Assembly: GCF_947488185.1 (NCBI RefSeq)
Contig: NZ_CANKYM010000010.1
Location: 1-54,102, forward strand
From: an uncultured Roseobacter sp.
Lineage (GTDB): Bacteria; Pseudomonadota; Alphaproteobacteria; Rhodobacterales; Rhodobacteraceae
Reading direction: 5' to 3'
Length of the DNA: 54,102 nucleotides
Part shown: in pieces, positions 7,941 through 15,227 of the stretch
Numbering within the stretch: the stretch's first letter is position 1
Layout: each line of letters starts with the position of its first letter
Notes under the pieces: model-generated
Seen by the model: only the letters and a program-made list of their open reading frames with translations
What the model was told of the DNA's origin: nothing
The model's database searches: none
Made by a program: the position numbers and the translations under genes

Positions 7941-7981
7941 CGCAAACCCGGCACCTTCTGCCTTTGGATTCCGGGTTTGCG
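7941..7981 (+). terminator. Hairpin downstream of the RTX gene
   Basis: Perfect 11-bp stem CGCAAACCCGG (7941-7951) with CCGGGTTTGCG (7971-7981) and a 19-nt loop, starting 15 bp after the stop. No U-tract follows; it may stabilise the transcript ahead of the stronger terminator at 8030. Confidence 0.5.
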
Positions 7982-8029
7982 TGTACATTGGGAGTGGTTG
8001 GAAAGCGTCGCCCCCGCACTCCAACCGAA

Positions 8030-8064
8030 AAGCGCCGCGCGAAAATCGCGCGGCGCTTGTTTTT
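8030..8064 (+). terminator. Rho-independent terminator (bidirectional)
   Basis: A 12-bp GC-rich stem, AAGCGCCGCGCG (8030-8041) with CGCGCGGCGCTT (8047-8058), has a 5-nt loop and is followed by GTTTTT. It ends the RTX transcript. Because the stem begins with AA it can also serve the convergent LysR gene on the other strand. Confidence 0.85.
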
Positions 8065-8077
8065 CATCTGGGTGAGC

Positions 8078-8974
8078 TCAGCAGTTGAAGCTGGCCATTT
8101 CCCCATCCAGCCATTTGCGGAAGCCGCGGATCTTGGGTGAATTGCGCCGACTTTCGGGATAGGTCAGCCAATAAGCGCTGCCATCATCGCAGGTCAGATC
8201 AAAGGGTCGGGTCAGCAACCCCAAGTCAACCTCATCGCGGAAAAAGGCGGGCGTCAGCATCGCAACCCCATGACCGGCCATCGCGGCGTTGGCTTCAATG
8301 ACCTGAGGTCCGAAGTTTTGCACTGTGCGGTTAGGCAAATTGGCCAGGCCAACGCCGACCGCATCAAACCACATCCGCCACCACGGATCGGAATGGGCAA
8401 GGATCGGAAGCTTCAAGAGATCTTCCGGGTGCGACACCCCGCCAATCGAGTCGGCCAAGGCCGGACTCAACATCGGGGTGAAGGCGGTTTTCATGATTTT
8501 ATGGCAGGTCAGGCCAGGCCAGTTTCCCTTGCCGCCCCGAATGGCGACATCAAAACTGCTGGCGTTAAAATCCACCAGTGTTTCGCCAACTTCTATCCGA
8601 ACGGCGATGTCGGGATTGGCCAACTGAAATCCGCCAAGCCGCCGGGCGAGGAAATTTGTGGCGAACGTCGGAATGACACTGATCGACAAGGTGCCCTGCG
8701 TTGTGCCTTTTGCCTCCGCATATGCCTCGGCGATCATGTCCAGCGATGCGGTCATCCGATCCGAAAACCGGGCCCCGACTTCGGTCACCTGAACGCCGCG
8801 CGGTTTGCGATGAAAAAGCGAAGCACCGACGCGGTCTTCCAGCACTTTGATCTGATAGCTGACCGCTGCCTGCGTCATCCCAAGCTCGGCGGCGGCGGTG
8901 GTGAAGTTACCGTAGCGTGCAGCTGCTTCGAAAACGCGAATGGCAGCCAACGGTGGGAGAGGGGATCGTGTCAT
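8078..8974 (-). CDS. LysR-family regulator, GcvA/AmpR type
   Basis: A 298-residue transcription factor. Residues 1-65 hold the LysR winged HTH (NFTTAAAELGMTQAAVSYQIKVLEDRVGA in pattern), followed by a two-lobed effector-binding domain of the GcvA type with SISVIPTFATNFLARRLGGF at the start of lobe one and a WWRMWF segment in the second half. Length is normal. It has no obvious divergent partner: the next gene upstream is a small DUF1127 gene on the opposite strand about 110 bp away, which may be its target. The effector is unknown. Confidence 0.88.
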   Translation of the reverse strand: MTRSPLPPLAAIRVFEAAARYGNFTTAAAELGMTQAAVSYQIKVLEDRVGASLFHRKPRGVQVTEVGARFSDRMTASLDMIAEAYAEAKGTTQGTLSISVIPTFATNFLARRLGGFQLANPDIAVRIEVGETLVDFNASSFDVAIRGGKGNWPGLTCHKIMKTAFTPMLSPALADSIGGVSHPEDLLKLPILAHSDPWWRMWFDAVGVGLANLPNRTVQNFGPQVIEANAAMAGHGVAMLTPAFFRDEVDLGLLTRPFDLTCDDGSAYWLTYPESRRNSPKIRGFRKWLDGEMASFNC

Positions 8975-9082
8975 CGATAAATCTCACTTATGTCTCTATA
9001 CCGTGGATTTGTTGGGAATGCATCTGACTTCAGCGCATTTTAGAGCTGTGAATCAGTCCCACTTGGAATCCATGGTGTCAGT

Positions 9083-9277
9083 ATGAAATTATATCAGAAA
9101 GCTATGAAAAAACTACGTTTTTTGAGGCTTTTTAAGCTGTCATCCGGTGGATTCTGGCGAAATTCCTGCCGCAGTCATCGCACTTTTGATTTGTCAGACC
9201 ACATGCGCAGAGACATTGGGTTAACTGATCATAAACAGCATGAGAGACGGCGTTCGTTTGGCCATCATTGGCTTTAA
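9083..9277 (+). CDS. DUF1127 small basic protein
   Basis: A 64-residue, strongly basic protein ending in the DUF1127 signature LSDHMRRDIGLTD near residues 37-49. Short DUF1127 proteins are common in Rhodobacteraceae; some are known to bind RNA and affect RNA turnover and phosphate or carbon metabolism. The start at 9083 has no clear ribosome binding site; an internal ATG at 9104 behind AGAAAG is an alternative giving about 57 residues. It is divergent from the LysR gene at 8078. About 280 bp of apparently empty sequence follow it. Confidence 0.7.
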   Translation: MKLYQKAMKKLRFLRLFKLSSGGFWRNSCRSHRTFDLSDHMRRDIGLTDHKQHERRRSFGHHWL

Positions 9278-9558
9278 TTCCGCAATGTCTCTTTGATGTG
9301 TGCAGGTTTCATGGTCCATACATCGGGCGATATTCCGAAGGGGTGCGGTTTGTTCGGATGAGTTAGGCCATGTATTTTGTGTTGGGCCAGTTTGGCTTTC
9401 GTGCCCGAAGAGGTGACGAGCGCTATCAGTTTCCACCGGGAAAAACCCCATGATTTCCAAAAAATCGAATGTATTGGGCCGCGCAGAAAAGGCAGTGCAC
9501 GCACGCGGGGAGTGCACTGGCAAGGTGATTGGTCAAGGTCGATGAAATTGCCCGCGCG

Positions 9559-9957
9559 TTAGCTGGGCAAAACGGCGGTCGCCTCAATCTCAACAAGCGC
9601 TTGATCTTCGATCAAATCCGCGACAACAACCATGGTCATAGCCGGAAAATGGCGCCCCAACACGCTGCGATAGGCGGCACCTACTTCGCTTTGGCGCGAT
9701 AAGTACTCTTTTTTATCAGTCACATACCATGTAAGCCGGGTGATGTCGGCCGCCGCGCCACCGGCCTCTTCGACAACCTGCAGGATGTTGCGCAGGGCCT
9801 GGGTCATCTGCCCGATGAAGTCATGTGTCTCGAATTTCTGCGCGGCGTTCCACCCGATCTGGCCGCCGACAAAGAGGTGGCCATCATCGGTCAGGACGCC
9901 ATTGGCATAGCCCTTTGCAGGCGCCCACCCGTCGGGATCAATGATGCGGTGTGGCAT
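9559..9957 (-). CDS. RidA/YjgF-family enamine/imine deaminase
   Basis: A 132-residue protein with the RidA fold pattern: an N-terminal strand with GHLFVGGQIGWN, the middle helix with QALRNILQVVEEAGGAAADI, and the C-terminal VEIEATAVLPS that in active members surrounds the substrate site. The usual catalytic Arg is expected in a C-terminal strand; here the segment reads PAMTMVVVADLIEDQALVEIEA, so the Arg is replaced and activity may differ from canonical RidA. It is the last gene of the 2-aminobenzoyl-CoA operon, 40 bp behind the CoA ligase. Because the pathway creates a cyclic enamine, a RidA-like protein here could release ammonia. That assignment is inference. Confidence 0.82.
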   Translation of the reverse strand: MPHRIIDPDGWAPAKGYANGVLTDDGHLFVGGQIGWNAAQKFETHDFIGQMTQALRNILQVVEEAGGAAADITRLTWYVTDKKEYLSRQSEVGAAYRSVLGRHFPAMTMVVVADLIEDQALVEIEATAVLPS

Positions 9958-9997
9958 GGCGCCTCTTCTTATTTGGAAAATTGAAATGTCGGGTCAC

Positions 9998-11617
9998 CTA
10001 AGGGTCCTCTTTCAGCCGGAACCGCTGTATCTTGCCGGTCTGCGTCTTGGGCAAGGCCGTGATAAACCGGACGGATCTTGGGTATTTATAGGGCGCGATG
10101 GTTGCCTTGACATGCTCCTGCAGCGCCTCTGCGGTGGTCTGATCCGCCGCCACGCCGTCGGCCAGTACGACATGCGCCTCGACGATATGCCCGCGCTCTG
10201 GGTCGGGCACGCCGATCACGCCGCATTCCAGCACCGCGTCATGGGACAGAAGGGCGGCCTCCACCTCAGGCCCCGCTATATTGTAGCCGGAGGAGACGAT
10301 CATATCGTCATTCCGCGCGGCGAAATGCAGATAGCGGTCTGCGTCCATCACGAAGGTATCGCCGGTGACGTTCCACCCGTCCTGCACGTAGAGGGACTGG
10401 CGTTCGTCTGCGAGGTACCGGCATCCCGTCGGTCCCTTGACGGCCAGACGTCCCGGCGTGCCGACCGGCACCGGGGCGCCGTTCTCATCGATCAAGCGGA
10501 CCTGATAGCCGGTGACGGGCTTGCCCGTGCAAGCTGGTTTATGGTCGTCGAAACGGTTGGAGATGAAGATATGCAGCATCTCGGTCGCGCCGATGCCGTC
10601 GAGCATGGGTTTGCCGGTCTTGGTCATCCATTCCTCATAGACCGGGCCGGGCAGGGTCTCACCGGCGGAGACGGCGGCGCGCAGGCTGGACAGGTCGGCG
10701 CCGTCCTCCATGGCGCGCATCATCGCGCGATAGGCGGTCGGCGCGGTGAAACAAACCGTGGCGCGGTATTTCTCGATGATGTCGATCATATTCGGCGGGG
10801 AGGCGGTTTCGAGCAGGGTTGCCGCCGCGCCGAACCGCAAAGGGAAGATCGCGAGCCCGCCAAGCCCGAAGGTGAAGGCCAAAGGCGGGGAGCCGACAAA
10901 GATATCCTCAGGCACCACGCCCAGAACCTCGCGCGCGTAGCCATCGGCGATGATCAGCAGATCGCGGTGGAAGTGCATGGTGGCCTTGGGATCGCCGGTT
11001 GTGCCGGAGGTGAAACCCAAAAGCGCCACATCATCCCGCCCGGTCTCGACCGCGTCGAACTGCACCGGTTTTTCAAGTGCCAGCCGGTCGAGTTCCGCAT
11101 CGTGGTTGGAGGTGCCGTCGAAGCCCACCACGGATTTCAGGAACGTCGATCCCTTGGCACAGGCCACCATCTCGTCCATCAGCCGCGTGTCGCAGAGCGC
11201 GTGGGTGATCTTGGCCTTGTCGACGATCTGGCCAAGCTCGCCCGCGCGCAGCATCGGCATGGTGTTGACCACCACCGCGCCCGCCTTTGTCGCGGCCAGC
11301 CAGCAGGCCACCATCGCGGGGTTGTTGGCCGAGCGGATCAGCACGCGGTTGCCCGGTTTGATCTTGAGGTCGTCCACCAGCGCATGGGCCAGCCGGTTGG
11401 TCCAGTCGCTGAGCTCCTTGTAGGTCCGCCGCCGCCCGTTGCCGATCAGTGCCGTATTGTCGCCCATGCCGCGGGCGACCACCGCATCGGTCAGTTCCAC
11501 CCCGGCGTTCAGCCGGTCGGGATAATCGAACCCCTCGAGCAAAAATTCAGGCTGCGCGGCGGGCGGCGGCAGGTTGTCCCGGGCGAAGGTGTCGGTATGT
11601 GCGGAAGGCCCCAGCAT
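9998..11617 (-). CDS. abmG: 2-aminobenzoate-CoA ligase (AMP-forming)
   Basis: A 539-residue member of the acyl-CoA synthetase/benzoate-CoA ligase group, which activates anthranilate with ATP and CoA. Motifs in order: the P-loop-like LLGFTSGTTGDPKAT near residue 190, the aromatic-acid-type region PPLAFTFGLGGLAIFPL, the A5 box DGIGATEMLHIF, the hinge and lid RNDDMIVSSGYNIAGPEVE, and a C-terminal PKTQTGKIQRF with the catalytic Lys. The substrate is set by context: kynureninase (anthranilate producer) and 2-aminobenzoyl-CoA monooxygenase/reductase share the locus. Benzoate or another aryl acid is possible but less likely. It starts 3 bp after the cupin stop and is tightly coupled in the operon. 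Confidence 0.85.
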   Translation of the reverse strand: MLGPSAHTDTFARDNLPPPAAQPEFLLEGFDYPDRLNAGVELTDAVVARGMGDNTALIGNGRRRTYKELSDWTNRLAHALVDDLKIKPGNRVLIRSANNPAMVACWLAATKAGAVVVNTMPMLRAGELGQIVDKAKITHALCDTRLMDEMVACAKGSTFLKSVVGFDGTSNHDAELDRLALEKPVQFDAVETGRDDVALLGFTSGTTGDPKATMHFHRDLLIIADGYAREVLGVVPEDIFVGSPPLAFTFGLGGLAIFPLRFGAAATLLETASPPNMIDIIEKYRATVCFTAPTAYRAMMRAMEDGADLSSLRAAVSAGETLPGPVYEEWMTKTGKPMLDGIGATEMLHIFISNRFDDHKPACTGKPVTGYQVRLIDENGAPVPVGTPGRLAVKGPTGCRYLADERQSLYVQDGWNVTGDTFVMDADRYLHFAARNDDMIVSSGYNIAGPEVEAALLSHDAVLECGVIGVPDPERGHIVEAHVVLADGVAADQTTAEALQEHVKATIAPYKYPRSVRFITALPKTQTGKIQRFRLKEDP

Positions 11618-11620
11618 GGT

Positions 11621-12070
11621 TCAATCGTTGGCTTCGGGCGGCAGGAAATCGACGTCATGTTCGGCAGAGATGCGGGCGGCCTCTTCGGGGTCGGAAAGGT
11701 TGTGCAGCTGGTCGAAGAGGTCCTTGAGCTTGCCCATGGGCGAGACCCAGAAGAGCGCGCGGCAGGGTTGGTCGGACTTGTTGAAATAGCCGTGGGGAAT
11801 GCCCTTGGGCATGCGGACGACGTCACCGGGATAGGCCTTGGACCAGACCCCATCGAGCTTAAGATCCAGCTCACCCTCCTGCACCAGAATGAATTCGTCC
11901 TGCGTCGGGTGGATGTGTACGGGGACGAAATCGCCCGGGTTCGAATTGGTCTCGAAGGCAAAGGTGGTGTCGCAGATCGCCTTGGGGAAATAGGCCTGTC
12001 CAAGGATGTTCCATTCGGTGCCGTCAAAGCCCGCGCCGTTTTTGGTGATGCCTTTCTCTAGATCGGTCAT
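11621..12070 (-). CDS. Cupin domain protein of the 2-aminobenzoate operon
   Basis: A 149-residue single-domain cupin. Motif 1 reads HIHPTQDEFILVQEGELDL (two His and a Glu as metal ligands) and motif 2 reads GDVVRMPKGIPHGYFN (third His). A metal site is therefore likely. It is too short and too generic to call a ring-cleaving dioxygenase such as 3-hydroxyanthranilate dioxygenase, although that is an alternative given the kynurenine context. It lies between the acyl-CoA dehydrogenase (26-bp gap) and the CoA ligase, so it is co-transcribed. Possible jobs are isomerisation or hydration of a pathway intermediate, or binding of one. Confidence 0.75.
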   Translation of the reverse strand: MTDLEKGITKNGAGFDGTEWNILGQAYFPKAICDTTFAFETNSNPGDFVPVHIHPTQDEFILVQEGELDLKLDGVWSKAYPGDVVRMPKGIPHGYFNKSDQPCRALFWVSPMGKLKDLFDQLHNLSDPEEAARISAEHDVDFLPPEAND

Positions 12071-12096
12071 GGTTTATTTCCTTTCAAGTGAATGGG

Positions 12097-13239
12097 TTAC
12101 GTTCCCATGGTTTGACGCGCGATGATCACGCGCTGCACGTCCGAGGCGCCCTCGTAGATGCGCAGGGCGCGGATATCGCGGTAAAGTTCCTCGACCTTCT
12201 GACCCTTGCGCACGCCGTCGCCGCCGTGCAGCTGCACGGCCTTGTCGATGACTTTCTGCGCCTGATCGGTGCTGAAGAGCTTGGCCATGGCCGCTTCGCG
12301 GGTGACACGCGGCGCGCCACTGTCCTTGGCCCAGGCCGCGCGGTAGATGAGCAAGGCGCTGGCGTCGATGTCGAGCGCCATATCCGCGATATGGCCCTGC
12401 ACGATCTGCAGATCGGCCAGCGGCGCGCCTCGTACCTTGCGGGTCTGGATGCGGGTCAGGCTTTCGTCCAGCGCGCGGCGGGCAAAGCCCAGAGCCGCCG
12501 CCGCCACGGTGGAGCGGAAGACATCGAGCACCGACATGGCGATCTTGAACCCTGCGCCGCTGTCGCCGATGCGGGCAGAGGCGGGCAGGCGGACATCCGA
12601 GAAGCGCAGTGTCGCGAGGGGGTGCGGGGCGATCACTTCGAGCCGCTCGGTGACCTCGAACCCGGGCAGGTCTGCGGGCACGACGAAGGCCGAGAGCCCG
12701 CGCGCGCCGGGTCCGTCGCCGGTGCGGGCAAAGACCGTGTAGACATCGGCGATACCGCCGTTGGAAATCCACGTCTTTTCCCCGTTCAGGATGTAGTCAT
12801 CACCGTCGCGCGTGGCCGTCATGGTGGCATTGGCCACGTCCGATCCCGACTGCGGTTCGGTCAGCGCAAAGGCGGCGATGGCCTCACCGCGGCGCACCTT
12901 GGGCAGCCAGGCCTCCTTTTGCGCATGGGTGCCAAAGAGCGTGAGCGCGCCGGTGCCCAGACCCTGCATGGCGAAGGCGAAATCCGCGAGTCCGTCGTGG
13001 CGCGCCAGCGTCTCCCGGATCAGGCAGAGCGCGCGCACATCAAAGGCGGGGCCTTGCGGGGCGGCGTGTTCGAGGAATGTTTCCTGCCCCATCGCCGCGA
13101 CCAGCGTGCGGCAGGCGGCATCGGTGTCGGCATGGTCGATTTGCTGCGTGGCACGCGCTGCCCAGTTGTCGATCCACGCGGCGAGGGCGCGGTGCTTGCC
13201 GTCGAAGAACGGCCAATCGAGAAAGCTCTTGTCTGCCAT
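12097..13239 (-). CDS. Acyl-CoA dehydrogenase
   Basis: A 380-residue FAD-dependent acyl-CoA dehydrogenase. FAD/substrate contacts are seen in FALTEPQSGSDVANATMTA and NGEKTWISNGG; the C-terminal domain carries QLHGGDGVRKGQKVEELYRDIRALRIYEGASDV, with a catalytic Glu expected in IYEGAS. The start is the ATG at 13239, overlapping the enoyl-CoA hydratase stop (TGATG); upstream ATGs in the frame lie inside that gene. In the operon it would oxidise a ring-derived or opened acyl-CoA during conversion of the 2-aminobenzoyl-CoA product towards dicarboxylyl-CoA intermediates. The exact substrate cannot be read from sequence. Confidence 0.88.
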   Translation of the reverse strand: MADKSFLDWPFFDGKHRALAAWIDNWAARATQQIDHADTDAACRTLVAAMGQETFLEHAAPQGPAFDVRALCLIRETLARHDGLADFAFAMQGLGTGALTLFGTHAQKEAWLPKVRRGEAIAAFALTEPQSGSDVANATMTATRDGDDYILNGEKTWISNGGIADVYTVFARTGDGPGARGLSAFVVPADLPGFEVTERLEVIAPHPLATLRFSDVRLPASARIGDSGAGFKIAMSVLDVFRSTVAAAALGFARRALDESLTRIQTRKVRGAPLADLQIVQGHIADMALDIDASALLIYRAAWAKDSGAPRVTREAAMAKLFSTDQAQKVIDKAVQLHGGDGVRKGQKVEELYRDIRALRIYEGASDVQRVIIARQTMGT

Positions 13240-14042
13240 CAATCCCCCTCGAACACCGGTTTTTCCTTGGCCACGAAAGCGGTGTAGGCGCGTTCGAAAT
13301 CGCCGGTCTGCATGCAGATCGCCTGCGCCTGCGCCTCGGCCTCGATGGCCTGTTCGATCGACATGGACCATTCCTGCGCCAGCATCGTCTTGGTCATCAT
13401 ATGCGCGAAATTCGGGCCTGCAACGATCCGTTCAGCAAGGCTGTGCGCCTCGGCGGTGAGGTCTTCGGCGGGCACCAGACGGTTGTGGAAGCCCCAGGCG
13501 TGGCCTTCCTCGGCGCTCATCGACCGGCCCGTGTAGAGCAATTCCGCCGCGCGGCCCTGCCCGATGATCCGCGGCAGGATTGCACAGGCGCCCATGTCGC
13601 AGCCGGCAAGTCCAACGCGCGTAAAGAGAAAGGCGGTCTTGGCCTCGGGCGTGGCGATGCGCATATCGGACGCCATGGCAATGATCGCGCCCGCGCCGAC
13701 GCAGATGCCGTCGATGGCGGCGATCACCGGTTTGCCGCAATTGACCATCGCCTTGACCAGATCGCCGGTCATGCGGGTGAAGTTGAGCAGCTCTTTCATG
13801 CTCATCTGCGTTAGCGGGCCGATGATGTCGTGCACGTCACCCCCCGAACTGAAATTGCCGCCGTTGGAGGCAAAGATCACCGCGTCCACATCCTCCGCAT
13901 AGACCAGATCGCGGAACCAGTCGCGCAGCTCGGCATAGCTGTCGAAGGTCAGCGGGTTTTTCCGCTCCGGCCGGTCGAGCGCGATAGTCGCGATACGGTT
14001 GCTGATCTCGCAGTGAAAATATTGTGGCGGGTTACGCATCAT
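13239..14042 (-). CDS. Enoyl-CoA hydratase/isomerase family protein
   Basis: A 267-residue crotonase-fold protein. The first oxyanion-hole segment is NFSSGGDVHDI near residue 66 and the second GICVGAGAIIAMASD near 112. The position of the first catalytic Glu of true hydratases (GGGxE) is occupied by GAGAI, so it may act as a ring hydrolase or another crotonase activity rather than a standard hydratase. It starts inside the end of the marR gene (about 11-bp overlap) and couples to the acyl-CoA dehydrogenase through TGATG. In context it probably hydrates or opens the ring of a cyclohexenyl-CoA intermediate. Confidence 0.85.
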   Translation of the reverse strand: MMRNPPQYFHCEISNRIATIALDRPERKNPLTFDSYAELRDWFRDLVYAEDVDAVIFASNGGNFSSGGDVHDIIGPLTQMSMKELLNFTRMTGDLVKAMVNCGKPVIAAIDGICVGAGAIIAMASDMRIATPEAKTAFLFTRVGLAGCDMGACAILPRIIGQGRAAELLYTGRSMSAEEGHAWGFHNRLVPAEDLTAEAHSLAERIVAGPNFAHMMTKTMLAQEWSMSIEQAIEAEAQAQAICMQTGDFERAYTAFVAKEKPVFEGD

Positions 14043-14511
14043 CGGCGTCCTTCCTGTCGAGGGTCAGGGCGGTGCCCAGATCGTCGGCCATGCGGCGGGT
14101 GTCCTCGGGGCTGAGCCCGCCCAGTAACTCGCTCACCCACTCCTCATGGGCGGCGGCCTGTCGTTCGAATTCGGCAATGCCGTTCCGGGTCAGGCGGACA
14201 CGCGCGGCACGCCGGTCGCCGGGTACCGCCTCGCGCAGCATGAACCCGTCTTCGGTCAGCCGGTCGACGATGCCGGTCACATTACCGTTGGAGACCATCA
14301 GAAGCCGCGACAGCTCGCTCATCTTCATGCCCTTGGGGTTGCGGTAGAGCGCCGACATGACGTCGAAGCGAGGCAGGGTGGTGCCGAAGCTCAGGCGCAG
14401 CCTTTCACGCAATTCGGCCTCGACCAGGCGGTTGATCTTCAGCAGCCGCAGCCAGAGGCGCAGATGCTCCTTGGAGGCGGGATCGGCGGAGGATTGATCT
14501 TGCGGTTTCAT
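14032..14511 (-). CDS. MarR-family repressor of the 2-aminobenzoate/kynurenine locus
   Basis: A 159-residue winged-helix regulator: helices for dimerisation at both ends and the DNA-binding core MKMSELSRLLMVSNGNVTGIVDRL with the wing AVPGDRRAARVRLT around residues 65-110. MarR proteins in aromatic-CoA operons typically release DNA on binding the aryl-CoA thioester. The gene lies within the operon (ATGA overlap with the SDR, overlap with the hydratase), so it would regulate itself. The likely operator is the inverted repeat between abmA and kynA at 17570-17601. Confidence 0.88.
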   Translation of the reverse strand: MKPQDQSSADPASKEHLRLWLRLLKINRLVEAELRERLRLSFGTTLPRFDVMSALYRNPKGMKMSELSRLLMVSNGNVTGIVDRLTEDGFMLREAVPGDRRAARVRLTRNGIAEFERQAAAHEEWVSELLGGLSPEDTRRMADDLGTALTLDRKDADDA

Positions 14512-15227
14512 ATCTCGCCCCCGGACAGGGCAAGGGCGTGGCCATTGACCATCGCGGCACCGGGGGAGGCAAGGTAGAGCGCGGCGGAGGCGACTTCGTC
14601 GGGGGTGATCAGCCGCCCGATCGGGTTGTTGGAGACGACCATTTTGCGCGCGGCCTCTTCGTCAAGATCGCGGCCCTGCATCACACTGTTCACGGCGGCC
14701 TCGGCCATGGGCGTGTCGACAAAGCCCGGGCAGATCGCATTGCAGGTGATCCCCTTGCGCGCGACCTCATGGGCCACCGACCGCACGAGGCCCAGCACCC
14801 CGTGTTTCGAGGCCGCATAAGCCGCGATGCGGCCCCCGCCTTTCAGCGCCTGTGTCGAGGCGATGGCGATCAGCCGCCCGCCATCGGACATGTCGCGCAG
14901 GGCGGCGCGGAAGGTCAGGAAGGTGCCGGTGAGGTTGGTCGCCAATGTGGCGTTCCACTCCTCAAGGCTCACCTCGGTCAGTGGTGCAGCGCGCCCGCTG
15001 CCCGCATTGGCGATCACCACATCAAAGGGCTCTGCAAAGAGCGCGTCGACGGCGGCCTCATCGGTGATGTCGGCGCTCACACAGGTCATGCCGCGCCCGT
15101 CGTCCGTCTCGTGCAGCGCCGCGTCCCGGCGGCCCGCGATGGTGACGTGATCGCCCGCGTCGGCGAAGGCGCGGGCAATGCCGCGTCCGATGCCCGACCC
15201 GCCGCCTGTGACCAGAACCCGTCTCAT
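14508..15227 (-). CDS. Short-chain dehydrogenase/reductase
   Basis: A 239-residue classical SDR: the cofactor loop TGGGSGIGRG at residues 7-16, NAG in VVIANAGSG, the catalytic Ser in IAIASTQ and the YxxxK pair in YAASKHG. The Arg after the second strand (AGRRDAA) suggests NADP(H) preference. Between the monooxygenase/reductase and marR with ATGA overlaps on both sides, it probably oxidises or reduces a hydroxy/keto group on a cyclohexane-carboxyl-CoA intermediate. A general 3-oxoacyl reductase is the alternative. Confidence 0.87.
   Translation of the reverse strand: MRRVLVTGGGSGIGRGIARAFADAGDHVTIAGRRDAALHETDDGRGMTCVSADITDEAAVDALFAEPFDVVIANAGSGRAAPLTEVSLEEWNATLATNLTGTFLTFRAALRDMSDGGRLIAIASTQALKGGGRIAAYAASKHGVLGLVRSVAHEVARKGITCNAICPGFVDTPMAEAAVNSVMQGRDLDEEAARKMVVSNNPIGRLITPDEVASAALYLASPGAAMVNGHALALSGGEI

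Noticed and set aside
9221..9523. Possible 100-residue minus-strand gene after the DUF1127 gene
   Set aside because: No family resemblance, odd composition rich in Cys/His/Pro, overlaps the DUF1127 coding end; treated as a chance frame.
12088..13287. Long plus-strand frames opposite the 2-aminobenzoate operon, for example at 9941-12061, 12088-13287 and 15338-17602
   Set aside because: They are antisense shadows caused by high-GC third codon positions; none shows a conserved domain, whereas the minus-strand genes do.
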